A stretch of 64,000 nt of DNA from CALZIK01 sp945787635 (GCA_947259725.1 CAMYNM010000001.1:1-64000); one strand, 5' to 3'; positions 37,254 to 49,627 are shown, counted from the stretch's first letter. Translations and numbers: made by a program. The notes: a model not told the origin generated them from the letters alone.

Positions 37254-37329
37254 TTGTAGCGGTCGACCTCCGTGTCGACCGATTCTCCGCGTCCCGAAGA
37301 CGGTCGAGGCTGGGCTCGGCCGCCACAAG
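37254..37329 (+). repeat. GTCGAC palindromic repeat facing a degenerate inverted copy
   Basis: A copy at 37254-37282 (TTGTAGCGGTCGAC, CTCCGT, GTCGACCG) is followed after 17 bp by an inverted degenerate partner at 37300-37329 (ACGGTCGAGG...GGCCGCCACAAG). Over 29 positions the two halves share most bases, allowing a long hairpin between the M23 stop and secA. Confidence 0.85.
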
Positions 37330-37396
37330 AAGTTTCTTCTACCAGGAAGAAAAAGTCGCTCGTTTTCGTTTGCTAGACTGACCTCAGGCGAAGTGC

Positions 37397-40099
<2,703 letters not shown>

Positions 40100-40101
40100 G
40101 G

Positions 40102-40222
40102 ACTGCAGCGGTCAACGTCCCTGTCGATCGTCTTCTGTTGGCAGGCCAATCTCCAGAGACTTGTAGCGGTCGACGTCCCTGTCGACCGTCTTCTCTTCGG
40201 TCGAGGCAGGCTCGACCGCGAC
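40102..40222 (+). repeat. Two GTCGAC repeats and an inverted partner after secA
   Basis: A degenerate copy at about 40102-40131 (GCAGCGGTCAACG, GTCGATCG), a good copy at 40161-40189 and an inverted degenerate half at 40198-40222 (CGGTCGAGGC, GGCTCGACCGCGAC). The good copy and inverted half can form a hairpin. They fill the convergent gap between secA and the VWA gene. Confidence 0.85.
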
Positions 40223-40235
40223 GAACGTCCCCGAC

Positions 40236-41411
40236 CTACCAGTCGGTGTAGCCGTTGCGAGTGCGCAGGTCGACGCCGCCTTCCCGCACTCGCACCTTGA
40301 CGTTGCGCCAGCCGCCGTCGTTGCGCCGATGCGACGGATAGTAGCCGAGAACGTACTGGCCCCTGAGCTCGTCGATGATGGTCTTGAACGCGGCGGCGAG
40401 ATCCTCAGGACGCTGCACCACCTGAATGCGACCTCCGCTCTCTCGGATCGTCCTGCGCAGCAACTTGAACTCTTCCTTGTTGCGCTCGACGTCGCGCCAC
40501 GACGAAGAGTAGGACGGTACCTCGTCCGCGCCGGCCCCTTCCGCCAGGTAGATCCAATAGATCAGGCTCGAGCTGCGCTGCGCTTTCTCGAGGACGTGTT
40601 CCATCCCCAGAACGCTGTGGACGTCCGCCCCGTCCGAGAACAGGACGATCGCCCGTCTACCCTGCTGGCGCTCGAGATCCTGCAAGGTCAGGAACAAATG
40701 GTCGTTGATCGAGGTCCCCCCGGCGGCAATCACTTCGGAAAGGGCGGGCTCCAAATCGGCGGCCTGCTCCGAAAAAACCGTCGATCCCTGCAAGTTGTCG
40801 GAAAAGAGCATCACGCTCGCTCGATCGAGCTCGGCCATCTCGTCGAGAAAGACCCGCGCGCCCGCTAGCGCGGCTTCGAGGCGGTCGCCTTTCATGCTCA
40901 GGCTGCAGTCCAGCAGAAGGACCGCCGTCACCGGCACCTCACCCCGCTCGAAGGTGACGATCTTCTGCTCATGGCCATCGTCGACAATCCGAAAGTCCTC
41001 GCGTTCCAGATCCAGTCGGCGCCTCTCTCCCTCGCTGGCGGTCACGTACAACTGCATCAGCTCGACCTTGAGCTCGTCATCCATCCTGAGGCGAGGCGTG
41101 CGTACGCTCGAGGAAACCTCAAGGCCACCCTTGGTCCGGAGGATCGCGGTGAACTCGTGCTCGACGTTCTCCCAGCCGACGTCCACGATGACGCGATACG
41201 GTGGGCGATCGAAGCGCACCACGGGCTTGCCGTCGACCTGGAACTCCACGATTCGCACCGGATCGTCGCCGATCACGCCGGCCTCGATTTTCACCGGACC
41301 GGAGACGAACTCGAGCCCCAGCGGGTAGTCGAGGAATATGGCGGGGTCTTCCGCCGCAGCCACCGGCATGGCGCAGGCTGCCAGTGCGAGCGCTCCCCAG
41401 ATTGCCCTCAC
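40236..41411 (-). CDS. Secreted VWFA-domain protein
   Basis: 391 residues. Signal peptide (AIWGALALAACAMPVAAAE), an N-terminal Ig-like domain (about 25-110) and a VWA domain (about 155-360) with an intact MIDAS LLLDCSLSMKGDR (DxSxS) and the later GGTSINDHL threonine region. It belongs with the VWFA-related proteins frequent in Acidobacteria. The metal site intact here contrasts with the degenerate one in the protein at 13113. It overlaps the stop of the upstream TPR protein gene by 4 bp, so the two are coupled and may act together at the envelope. Confidence 0.87.
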   Translation of the reverse strand: MRAIWGALALAACAMPVAAAEDPAIFLDYPLGLEFVSGPVKIEAGVIGDDPVRIVEFQVDGKPVVRFDRPPYRVIVDVGWENVEHEFTAILRTKGGLEVSSSVRTPRLRMDDELKVELMQLYVTASEGERRRLDLEREDFRIVDDGHEQKIVTFERGEVPVTAVLLLDCSLSMKGDRLEAALAGARVFLDEMAELDRASVMLFSDNLQGSTVFSEQAADLEPALSEVIAAGGTSINDHLFLTLQDLERQQGRRAIVLFSDGADVHSVLGMEHVLEKAQRSSSLIYWIYLAEGAGADEVPSYSSSWRDVERNKEEFKLLRRTIRESGGRIQVVQRPEDLAAAFKTIIDELRGQYVLGYYPSHRRNDGGWRNVKVRVREGGVDLRTRNGYTDW

Positions 41412-42577
41412 GAGCCCAACTCCACCGGTGCGTCACTCGTTCCCGCCGCCAGCAGCGTCATCCGCTCGGTCATGGCAGCCAGGAGATTGTCCCGAGCCTC
41501 CTCGAGGCCGGCGTGGGGAAAGGTGTCATAGATCTGTCTGGCGCTGACGCCCGCGGGCAGGCGCGCTTTGATCTCGTCGAGAAGAGCATTGGCCTCGCTT
41601 CGCCGCCGCGAGCGCTCGAGCAGAGATACCAGGAGGATCTTGAGCTGTCGGTCGGCGGGAAGGGCGCCCAGCGCCTCGCGTAGCAGTTTCTCGGTTTCGC
41701 TCGTCCGGCCACTTCTCAGAAGGTCCCGAGCCCACTCCTGGTAGGCGACCGAACGCACCCAGTCGGCTTCGTCGCTGTGTGCCAGATCCGCGAGCGCGTC
41801 CAGGGCCTTGCGGCGCGGAATTTCCTGGCTGTCGCCCGGATGGCTGTCGAGAGTCCGAAGACGGCACGTAGCCAGCCTGAGGCGAGCTGCGGGATCTTCA
41901 GGCGAGAGCTTCAAGAGCTGTTCGAGGTACTCGATCGCCCTCGCGTACTGTCCGACCTTTTCGAGATTGACCGCGATATTCAACAGAGCGAGCCGATTGG
42001 ACGGGTCCCACTTCACGGCGCGGTGGTAGAACTCGGTGCTGCCCTTGAGCGCCCGCCACCGTTGCAGCTGCGCACCGAAGCTGGTCAGCACCCAGCCGGC
42101 GACCACGTTCGCCTGAGGACTCCGCGCCTTGTCGGCGTAGACATCGGCCAACTCCGTCGCCATCGTCCGCGCGTGCCCGGCCAGGATTCCGTTCCCCTTC
42201 TCCATGTAGTAGCCGTAGGCCTCGTGGTGAAGCATGATGATCGGCACCAGGACGTCGATCGGCTGCTCCTCCAGAATTTCTCGAATTACTCCCAGCTTGA
42301 GCTTCCAGAAGCCCACGATCCGGTTCTGGCTGGGGGTATCACCGACCATCTCCGCCTCGAGCGCCCCGAGCCGCTCCAGCGCCGGCGTGATTCCCGAGTT
42401 GGCCAACTCGGCCAGTACGGATCGATAGCGTTTCTGAACTTGCTCGGGTTTGAGCACGGCGCCACTGGCGCCGCTGGCGCCGGCGGCGCTGAGCAAGAGA
42501 CCTCCCAGCGCGACCAGGGCCACCCGGCGCGCGGCCGGTCTTGCTCTGGCGAGGCGAGCGTGCAACGTGTTTTGCAT
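41408..42577 (-). CDS. Exported TPR-repeat protein
   Basis: 389 residues. A signal sequence (VALVALGGLLLSAAGASGASG) is followed by mostly helical sequence with several TPR-like repeats between about 160 and 350 (LALLNIAVNLEKVGQYARAIEYLEQLLKLSP is the clearest). It is predicted to scaffold protein contacts in the periplasm. The downstream VWA gene overlaps it by 4 bp. Confidence 0.8.
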   Translation of the reverse strand: MQNTLHARLARARPAARRVALVALGGLLLSAAGASGASGAVLKPEQVQKRYRSVLAELANSGITPALERLGALEAEMVGDTPSQNRIVGFWKLKLGVIREILEEQPIDVLVPIIMLHHEAYGYYMEKGNGILAGHARTMATELADVYADKARSPQANVVAGWVLTSFGAQLQRWRALKGSTEFYHRAVKWDPSNRLALLNIAVNLEKVGQYARAIEYLEQLLKLSPEDPAARLRLATCRLRTLDSHPGDSQEIPRRKALDALADLAHSDEADWVRSVAYQEWARDLLRSGRTSETEKLLREALGALPADRQLKILLVSLLERSRRRSEANALLDEIKARLPAGVSARQIYDTFPHAGLEEARDNLLAAMTERMTLLAAGTSDAPVELGS

Positions 42578-42729
42578 CGGGAATCCGGGTGGCTGGGCGC
42601 CACCGGCGAGGGAAATTTAGCACACCGGCAGTGCGGGCATGGCGTCCTCAGCGGCGCCGAGAGGCTCCTCCGCGCAACCCGACGGTCGGAGCGATCCGGT
42701 CGGCGCGCACGCCTGCTAGCCTAGACGGC

Positions 42730-43899
42730 ATGCCCACGCCGCTCCACGTCGCCGTGATCGGAGCCGGCGCGATCGGCGGTTGGACCGCTCTCGAGCTGGT
42801 CCGCAGTGGGGCTTCGGTGACCCTGTTGGACGCCTGGGGCCCGGGCAATCTACGATCCAGCTCCAGCGGCGAGCGACGAATCCTCCGGGCGAACTACGGT
42901 CCCGACGGTTTCTACTCCGGTCTGGTGGAGCGTGCTCTGGAGCAGTGGCTGGCCCTCGAGCAGTCCGTGGGCAGGCGGCTCTTCGAGAGAACCGGGCTGT
43001 TGTGGCTCTTCAAAGATCTCGACAGCTACGCCCTCGAGGGCAGCCGACATCTGGAAGCTCACGGCTTCTCCCTCGAAGAGCTCTCCGTGGCGAAGTCGCG
43101 GGCCCGATTTCCGCGGATCGACTTCGAGGGCGTTCGCAAGATCTATTTCGAACCTGGAGCCGGCCTGCTCGCGGCGCGGACCTCGACCCGTCTGGTTCGC
43201 GACCTCTTCGTCCGGGAGGGTGGGACCTACCGCTGCGCCCGTGCGCTAACCCCGGTCGAGGCCCCTGGCACCCTGAGCGAAGTCGAGCTCGCCGGCCTCC
43301 CGGCTATTCGAGCGGACGCGTTCGTTTTCGCTTGCGGTCCATGGCTTCGGGAGCTCCTCCCGGAAACGCTCGGCCATCTGATTCGACCCAGCCGGCAACA
43401 GGAGTTCTACCTGGGACCTCCTCCGGGACCGGGTTACGGGCCATCCGATATGCCTCCATGGCTCGATTTCGGCGAACGCATGCGCTACGGCGTACCCGCG
43501 ATCGAGGGTCGCGGCCTGAAGATTGCTGACGATTCCAGAGGCGAGCCGTTCGATCCCACCGATGGCGAGCGCACGCCCGACCTCGGCGAGTTGCGGCAGT
43601 TGCGGCGCTTCCTGTCGCGGCGCCTCCCCGAGCTCGCGGAAGCGCCGCTGCTCGAAGCGCGGGTCTGTCAATACGAGAACTCTCCAGACGGCCACCTGAT
43701 CGTCGACCGCCATCCGCGGCTCGAGAACGTTTGGATGGCCGGCGGAGGGTCCGGGCACGCCTTCAAGCTGGCTCCGGCAATCGGGGAACGAGTGGCTCGC
43801 ATGATCCGCGATGGAGCCGCCTCGGAGCCGGCGTTCGAGATTGGTCGGTTTGCCGGCAGGGGCTCGGCGGTCGGCTCGTCCTCCCAATACGATGCCTAG
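42730..43899 (+). CDS. FAD-dependent oxidoreductase, DAO family
   Basis: 389 residues from the ATG at 42730; the longer frame from 42541 overlaps the divergent TPR gene start and is not supported. N-terminal GxGxxG (VAVIGAGAIGGWTALEL) binds FAD, with acidic-end D38-like LLDAWGPGN. The C-terminal part has DGHLIVDRHP and GGGSGHAFKLAPAIGE, typical of sarcosine oxidase-like amine oxidases. The substrate, probably a secondary amine or N-methyl amino acid, is not determinable. It is convergent with guaB. Confidence 0.88.
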   Translation: MPTPLHVAVIGAGAIGGWTALELVRSGASVTLLDAWGPGNLRSSSSGERRILRANYGPDGFYSGLVERALEQWLALEQSVGRRLFERTGLLWLFKDLDSYALEGSRHLEAHGFSLEELSVAKSRARFPRIDFEGVRKIYFEPGAGLLAARTSTRLVRDLFVREGGTYRCARALTPVEAPGTLSEVELAGLPAIRADAFVFACGPWLRELLPETLGHLIRPSRQQEFYLGPPPGPGYGPSDMPPWLDFGERMRYGVPAIEGRGLKIADDSRGEPFDPTDGERTPDLGELRQLRRFLSRRLPELAEAPLLEARVCQYENSPDGHLIVDRHPRLENVWMAGGGSGHAFKLAPAIGERVARMIRDGAASEPAFEIGRFAGRGSAVGSSSQYDA

Positions 43900-43954
43900 G
43901 CCCCGAAAGGCACCGCGACAGTAGCGTCGAGCCTCCGTGCCCGACGCTTCCTCA

Positions 43955-43983
43955 CCCAACTACCGATCGACCCAGTAGTTGGG
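43955..43983. terminator. Hairpin spanning the guaB stop codon
   Basis: CCCAACTAC (43955-43963) and GTAGTTGGG (43975-43983) form a perfect 9-bp stem with an 11-nt loop. The right arm and loop lie within the last guaB codons and the stop is inside the left arm. There is no T tract. It could end transcription from either convergent gene or protect the guaB mRNA end. Confidence 0.4.
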
Positions 43984-45435
43984 CGCCTCCTTGGTGATCA
44001 CCACGTCGTGCGCGTGACTCTCTTTCAGGCCCGATGCGGTGACCCTCACGAACCGAGCCTCTGTGCGCAGAGTCACGACATCCGCGCAACCCGCCAATCC
44101 CATGCCCGAGCGCAGCCCTCCGACCACTTGGGTGAGCATCTGGTGCACGCTTCCTTTGTAGGGCACCATGCCTTCGATGCCCTCGGGTACCATCTTGCTT
44201 CGATCCGCGTCGCCTTCCTGGAAATAGCGATCGGCGCTGCCTTCGCGCATCGCCGGAATCGAGCCCATGCCTCGATGCGCTTTGTAGGAGCGACCCTGGT
44301 AGAGAATCGCCTCGCCCGGGCTCTCTTCCGTGCCCGCAAAGAGCGATCCGATCATGACCGAGTGGGCACCCGACGCCACCGCCTTGACCACGTCTCCCGA
44401 GAACTTGATCCCGCCATCGGCGATCACCGGCACGTCGTGCTCGGCGGCCACCTTCGAGCACTCCAGGATCGCGGTCACCTGGGGCATACCTCCACCGGTG
44501 ACCACCCTCGTCGTGCAGATCGAGCCGGGACCGATGCCGACCTTGACGGCGTCGGCTCCGCTGTCGATCAGGGCAAGAGTGCCCTCCCCCGTCGCCACAT
44601 TGCCCGCGACGATCTTTGCCCCGGGTTGCTCGCCGCGCAGCGCGGCCACGGCGTCCAGCACCCCCTTGCTGTGAGCGTGCGAAGAATCAAGAACCAGGAA
44701 ATCGACCTTGGCCTCGATCAGCGCCGCGGCACGCTCGAGGTAGTTGCCGCCGGCGCCCACCGCTCCTCCCACGCGCAATCGACCCAGCTCGTCCTTGCAG
44801 GCGTTGGGGAACTTCTCGGTCTTTTCGATGTCCTTGACGGTGATCAGGCCCTTGAGCGAACCCTCGCCGTCGACCACTAGGAGCTTCTCGATGCGGTACC
44901 GGTGCAGGAGAGCCTTGGCTTCTTCGAGAGTCGTGCCTTCCGGCACCGTTACCAGGTTCTCGTGGGTCATGACGTTATCGATCCGCTGGTCCAGATCGGT
45001 CTCGAAGCGCAGGTCGCGATTGGTCAGAATGCCCACCAGCTTGCCCACAGCATCAGTCACCGGCAGGCCCGAGATTTTGTAGTGCGCCATCCGCTCCAGC
45101 GCTTCGCGGATGCTCTGGTCCGGCCGCATGGTCACCGGGTCTACGATCATCCCGGCCTCGCTGCGCTTGACCTTGTCGACCTCCGAGGCCTGCGCCTCGA
45201 TCGACAGGTTCTTGTGGATGACGCCGACGCCGCCTTCCTGGGCGACCGAGATCGCCAGACGCGACTCGGTGACGGTATCCATCGCCGCCGAGATAACGGG
45301 TATGTTCAGATCGATGCCGCGGCACAACCGAGTCTTCAGATCGACCTGGTTGGGGTGCACCGCGGAATACCCCGGAACGATCAGAACGTCGTCGAAGGTC
45401 AGCGCGATCGGCGGCTCGGGCGAAGAGTGGGGCAT
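43960..45435 (-). CDS. guaB: Inosine-5'-monophosphate dehydrogenase
   Basis: 491 residues. A TIM-barrel with two inserted CBS domains (about 95-210). It starts ALTFDDVLIVPGYSAVHP and has the catalytic-loop Cys in IGPGSICTTRVVTGGG, the ADGGIKFSGD phosphate site and the flap near YFQEGD. It converts IMP to XMP with NAD+, the committed step to GMP. The length is typical. It is convergent with the oxidoreductase gene, with a hairpin over its stop codon. Confidence 0.97.
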   Translation of the reverse strand: MPHSSPEPPIALTFDDVLIVPGYSAVHPNQVDLKTRLCRGIDLNIPVISAAMDTVTESRLAISVAQEGGVGVIHKNLSIEAQASEVDKVKRSEAGMIVDPVTMRPDQSIREALERMAHYKISGLPVTDAVGKLVGILTNRDLRFETDLDQRIDNVMTHENLVTVPEGTTLEEAKALLHRYRIEKLLVVDGEGSLKGLITVKDIEKTEKFPNACKDELGRLRVGGAVGAGGNYLERAAALIEAKVDFLVLDSSHAHSKGVLDAVAALRGEQPGAKIVAGNVATGEGTLALIDSGADAVKVGIGPGSICTTRVVTGGGMPQVTAILECSKVAAEHDVPVIADGGIKFSGDVVKAVASGAHSVMIGSLFAGTEESPGEAILYQGRSYKAHRGMGSIPAMREGSADRYFQEGDADRSKMVPEGIEGMVPYKGSVHQMLTQVVGGLRSGMGLAGCADVVTLRTEARFVRVTASGLKESHAHDVVITKEAPNYWVDR

Positions 45436-45509
45436 CTAAGGCGGCTCTCCTCTCTCGGGTTGCCGGAGGCTATCAGAATCCCAGCGGCGCCCGCGCACCG
45501 GCCGCCCGG

Positions 45510-46535
45510 CTACTGAGCGGTCGAGAGCACCGATGGAACCTGCCGCCACCGGCTCGCCACCAGGCGCCGGGCTTCGGGATCACGCATCGAGAAGTTGCGG
45601 CGGTGATGGCTGCTGCCGGGCATCCACTTCCACCAATACATCCCGGCGATGAAGTCTTCTGCCGCAATTCGATCGAGTGCGACCGCGATCAACCTCGTGC
45701 GCAGAGCCCGGCTCCGCGGCGAGTCGTCGGTGGCGTAGGACCACGGCTCACGCGCCGCGCTCACGCTCGAGTTGTAGCCGATCTCCGCAAAGAGAACCGG
45801 CTTACCCATGGAGCTCGAGGCTCGGCGAAGCTCGGCGAGATGCGACTCCCAGCCATTCCGAAGCGTGGCGGTGTCCGGGTCGTCCTCCATGCTCAGCGGG
45901 AAATAGGCATGTACGCCGATCCAGTCGAGCGCGTCCCAGACCGGCACCTCGTTCACGCGATTCCAGTTCGCGGCATAGACGAGCCTGCCGCCGTAGATCT
46001 TGCGGACGCTGGCGATGATCCTCCGCCACTCCCTCTCTCGATGCATCGTCGCATCGAGCTCGACGCCGACAGCCAGAAGATCGACCTTGGCGGCCTGCGC
46101 AAACCTCGCCTGATCCACGATGAACGCCTCGTAGGTCGAAAAGAACCGTTCCCAGGCGGCCTCGTCGGCGGCGAACTCGATGGCGCCCCGCCATTCAAAC
46201 TGGCCCCAGTAGCCCAGGTGAGGCTTCCAGAAGAGGTGCATTTCCGCGTCTCTCGCGAGCTCCACGGCTCGTGAAAGGAAGTCGAGCGTCGCCGCCGGCC
46301 TGAACTCGACGCTGCCGTCCCGCTTCACCCAGCCGTAGGGATGAATCGCCACCGAACCGACGCCGAGATCGCTCAGCTCGGCCAGGCTCTCGGCCATCTC
46401 CGGCGCCCCCCAGATCTGGCCCGCTCGCGGGCACGAGACGACCATGCCGCGCAAGAACTCCCGATCCGAGTCTGCGAAGACCGCACTCCCCCCGAGCGCG
46501 AGGATCGCGACGGTCAGAAAGGCGCGCAGAGGCAT
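45510..46535 (-). CDS. Secreted GH113-like glycoside hydrolase
   Basis: 341 residues from the ATG at 46533-46535, preceded by a signal peptide (LRAFLTVAILALGGSAVFA). TIM-barrel-like sequence with LAVGVELDATM, which supplies the acid/base Glu, and VLFAEIGYNSS, the nucleophile Glu, in the order and spacing of clan GH-A family 113 beta-mannanases. It may act on mannan or another beta-linked glycan outside the cytoplasm. The open frame extends 32 codons upstream without a supported start. It lies beside guaB with no operon link. Confidence 0.75.
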   Translation of the reverse strand: MPLRAFLTVAILALGGSAVFADSDREFLRGMVVSCPRAGQIWGAPEMAESLAELSDLGVGSVAIHPYGWVKRDGSVEFRPAATLDFLSRAVELARDAEMHLFWKPHLGYWGQFEWRGAIEFAADEAAWERFFSTYEAFIVDQARFAQAAKVDLLAVGVELDATMHREREWRRIIASVRKIYGGRLVYAANWNRVNEVPVWDALDWIGVHAYFPLSMEDDPDTATLRNGWESHLAELRRASSSMGKPVLFAEIGYNSSVSAAREPWSYATDDSPRSRALRTRLIAVALDRIAAEDFIAGMYWWKWMPGSSHHRRNFSMRDPEARRLVASRWRQVPSVLSTAQ

Positions 46536-46640
46536 CCGTGAATCATACGCCGGTAGCTCATCCGCCACCAATACCAGGTCCGCCTTCTGCCCGGCGTGGA
46601 CTCGAGCGACGGACTGAGCGCCGCGGAGCACTGCGAGCCG

Positions 46641-49073
46641 CTACTCCGCGATCCACGTCAGCGCCACCAGATCGACCTCGATATCCGAGCGCCGCGGCTT
46701 GAGCGAGGTCACCCCTAGCTCTTCGGCGAGCGGATCGAACTTGTCGTCGATCGCGTCGAGCTCTCCTTCGAGCTCGCGGTTCAGCTCCTCGATGTTCTCG
46801 GTGATCGCGTCAATGTTCTCCTGGGCACGGCCGACGTCTTCCTTCTCCTTCGACGAGCGACCAAGACCCCTCGCCGCGGTGGTCGCGCGCCCGAGCGACG
46901 ACATGCTGAACTTCTTGCGGCCGGCTACGGCCGACAGCAGAGCCGCGCCCATCGAGATCGCGTTCTGAAGCTTCTGCCCCTTGGCCTGTTCGGCTTCCCT
47001 CTCCAGAGTCTGGCGAGCCTTGCGCAGGCGTTCTTCGAGACGCTCGATCTTGGTCTCGTACTTCTTCTGGAGCTTCTCTTTCTCCTCGTCGCGTCGTTCA
47101 CGGGAGGCCTCTTTCAGCCGGATGCGAAAGTCCCGCTCGCTCTCGAGAGGCTCGGAGGTCATCTTGTACGTCGGGCTCTTGTAGAGATCGAGCCCCTTGG
47201 AGCGATAGAGGTAGTCCGAGAGCTCCTTTTTCCACTTGCGGTAACTCGCTGGTTTCTTTGCGACATCCGGCACCGAGCCGAAGGAGCCCGAATCCGGCAG
47301 ACCCTTGTGCAGGTCGCGCTCGCCGACCTCGGTTGCTGTGGCTTCCTCCCAGTCCACGTCGATCAGACTGTCGTAGAGATCGACCGCCAGCGCCATCTCG
47401 TCGGCGTGGACCTCCTTCTTGGTGGACCGATGGACGTAGTGCACTTTGCACAGGCCGAGGACCCGCGGGTCGTAGCGAGGAGCGGCGCCGCCCGCCGGCA
47501 CGTGGTACTGCGCGAGGTCCGGGGGCAGCATCGGGCGTGAGGTGGCTGGGCTGGTTGCCGGGGATACCAGAGCAGGCGGAGCCAGCGGGCTCGCCACCGC
47601 CTCCGGCAGCGCCGCGGAGACGGCACCGGCGGCCTGACCCGGCCCTGCCGCCGCAAGCTGCGGTTTTCGATCGGCCATGAGGCGCTTGATCTGCCCTCGA
47701 GTGAGCGGGCCGCGAAGATAGGACATGACCCACCGGGTGTGAAACAGAACCGGCCCTTCCTCGTGCACGTTGTGGAGCAGAAAGACCCGCTTGCCCAGTC
47801 CGGAGATGATCCTCTCCATGCTCTTGCGATCGAAGCCCGAAGCACCCGTCTGGATTCCCTCGAGCCCCGCCAGAACCCGCTCCTTGTCACGCTCTGTCTG
47901 GAGCCGTCCGATGAACCAGGTCCCGGTGTTCGAGAGCCCCTTGTAGTCGAGATCCACCGGGTTCTGCGTCGCCAGGACGACCCCGACCCCGAACGCCCGA
48001 GCCTGCTTCAAGAGCGTCAGCAGTGGTTTCTTCGAGGGTGGCTCGGCCACCGGCGGCATGTAGCCGAAGATCTCGTCCATGTAGAGGAGTGCTCGCAGAC
48101 TCGTGGTACCCGGCCGCGATCGCATCCACGACAAGGTCTGGTTGAGCAACAACGACACGAAGAACATCCGCTCGGGGTCGGACAGGTGAGAGATCGAAAA
48201 GACCGCGATTCGCGGCTTGCCCTCCGGGGTGTACAGGATGTTCTGGAGGTCCAAAGACTCGCCTTGCATCCAACCCTGAAACCCCGGCGCGGCCAGCAGG
48301 TTGTTGACCTGCATGGCGAATTTGAAACGGTCCTTGGAGGGGAAAAACGAGTCGAGATCCATAACCCCGACCTTCTCGACCGGCGGGGACTGGATCGACT
48401 GAATCAGGGCGCCCAGCTCGAGGCTCCTGCCTTCGCCCCAGACGTGCGTGAGGATGGTCGAGAGTAGGATGTGCTCGCGGCTCTGGATGGGATCGGCGTC
48501 GATACCCAACAGGCCGAGAAGGCTGGTGGCGGTGCTCGACACCCGTTCGCGCAACAGGTCTCCTTCGTTGCGGATGGCCTCGGATGGAGCGGCAAAGGAC
48601 GACAGGATCGAGATCGGCACCCCGGCGTCGCTCCCCGGCGTGTAAATCACGAACTCGGCCTTTTCGCGGAGCGCCCGGATCCGCTCACCGTCCTGCTGGT
48701 ACCAGCCAAGGCCCTTCTTCCAGAGCTCGGCCTGCTGTGCGGCGAACTCGTCCGGAGAGAGGTCTTTGCGCAGGGCGTCGTCCTCGTTGATCCAGGGGCG
48801 AAAATCCGCGGGCGCGAGATCCGGAAAGGTCAGCAGGAGGTTCCCGAGATCGCCCTTCGGGTCGATCACGATCGCGGGGATGCCGTCCATCGCGGCCTCC
48901 TCGAGCAATCCAACGCACAGGCCGGTCTTCCCGCTCCCGGTCATCCCGACGCACATCGCGTGGGTGACGAGGTCCTTGGAGTCGTAGAGTAGAAGCTCGT
49001 CCTGCTCCTTGCCCTTCTCGAGGTCGTAGTGTTTACCGAGATAAAAGGACCCGAGCTGTTCTCTGTATTCCAT
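46641..49073 (-). CDS. HerA/DUF87-like ATPase with C-terminal coiled coil
   Basis: 810 residues from the ATG at 49071-49073 (MEYREQLGSFYLG), with AAGGAG upstream; the much longer frame to 50009 runs antisense to nothing but into the M24 gene and is rejected. Walker A GMTGSGKT at about 43-50, DPKGDLGNLL, Walker B LLYMDEIFGYMPP and an ATQNPVDLDYKGLSN sensor are typical of HerA/FtsK-like DNA or protein pumps. The C-terminal 200 residues hold a long charged coiled coil (about 645-700 and 745-785). No NurA nuclease is adjacent. The role is unknown; it is a recurring uncharacterised bacterial ATPase type. Confidence 0.82.
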   Translation of the reverse strand: MEYREQLGSFYLGKHYDLEKGKEQDELLLYDSKDLVTHAMCVGMTGSGKTGLCVGLLEEAAMDGIPAIVIDPKGDLGNLLLTFPDLAPADFRPWINEDDALRKDLSPDEFAAQQAELWKKGLGWYQQDGERIRALREKAEFVIYTPGSDAGVPISILSSFAAPSEAIRNEGDLLRERVSSTATSLLGLLGIDADPIQSREHILLSTILTHVWGEGRSLELGALIQSIQSPPVEKVGVMDLDSFFPSKDRFKFAMQVNNLLAAPGFQGWMQGESLDLQNILYTPEGKPRIAVFSISHLSDPERMFFVSLLLNQTLSWMRSRPGTTSLRALLYMDEIFGYMPPVAEPPSKKPLLTLLKQARAFGVGVVLATQNPVDLDYKGLSNTGTWFIGRLQTERDKERVLAGLEGIQTGASGFDRKSMERIISGLGKRVFLLHNVHEEGPVLFHTRWVMSYLRGPLTRGQIKRLMADRKPQLAAAGPGQAAGAVSAALPEAVASPLAPPALVSPATSPATSRPMLPPDLAQYHVPAGGAAPRYDPRVLGLCKVHYVHRSTKKEVHADEMALAVDLYDSLIDVDWEEATATEVGERDLHKGLPDSGSFGSVPDVAKKPASYRKWKKELSDYLYRSKGLDLYKSPTYKMTSEPLESERDFRIRLKEASRERRDEEKEKLQKKYETKIERLEERLRKARQTLEREAEQAKGQKLQNAISMGAALLSAVAGRKKFSMSSLGRATTAARGLGRSSKEKEDVGRAQENIDAITENIEELNRELEGELDAIDDKFDPLAEELGVTSLKPRRSDIEVDLVALTWIAE

Positions 49074-49198
49074 CTCTGACCGCTCCTTGCTTGCGGTTAC
49101 TCCGCGTCGGCTGGTGCCTCGAAGTTCACTGATTTCTGAAAAAACGTACCGGTTGTGGCCGGAAAATACAAATAGGACGCCGGTTGGAAACGCGACCG

Positions 49199-49627
49199 CT
49201 ACTCGGCGGCGAACAGACGCGACAGATCGGCAAAAGCCTTGAGCTCGATGACGTTGCCGCTCGGGTCCCGGAAGATCATCGAGGACTGCTCGCTGGTCGC
49301 CCCCGGGTAACGGGTGTGCGGCTCGACGATCCAGGGCACGCCGGCGCCAAGCAGCCGCTCGACCATCCGGTTCCACTCGCCCGAGGTCAGCACCGCCCCG
49401 AAGTGCGGCAACGGCACCTCGAAACCGTCGATCCGGTTCGTCCCGCAGGCCGCGAGGCACACCGGTCCGTCGGCTAGAACGTGCGCGACGATCTGACTGC
49501 CGAAGAAGTCGATGTCGATCCAGTCGTCCCCGGAGCGGCCCACCGCGCATCCGAGGGTCTCCTCGTAAAAGCCGCGGGCCTCGTCGAGGTCCCGCACCGG
49601 AAACGACAGGTGGAAGGGACGGACCAT
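49199..49627 (-). CDS. VOC-family (glyoxalase-like) protein
   Basis: 142 residues with a glyoxalase/bleomycin-resistance fold: FHLSFPVRDLDEARGFYEET at the start and the last strand MIFRDPSGNVIELKAF, giving candidate metal ligands His6 and Glu of VIELK. The start codon follows the stop of the M24 peptidase gene with no gap, so the two are coupled. The substrate is unknown. Confidence 0.88.
   Translation of the reverse strand: MVRPFHLSFPVRDLDEARGFYEETLGCAVGRSGDDWIDIDFFGSQIVAHVLADGPVCLAACGTNRIDGFEVPLPHFGAVLTSGEWNRMVERLLGAGVPWIVEPHTRYPGATSEQSSMIFRDPSGNVIELKAFADLSRLFAAE

Noticed and set aside
46546..46631. In-frame peptide resembling an amidohydrolase end (AGQKADLVLVADELPAY) before the GH113-like gene
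   Set aside because: Only about 30 codons with no upstream domain; could be a relic, but the evidence is too thin to list.
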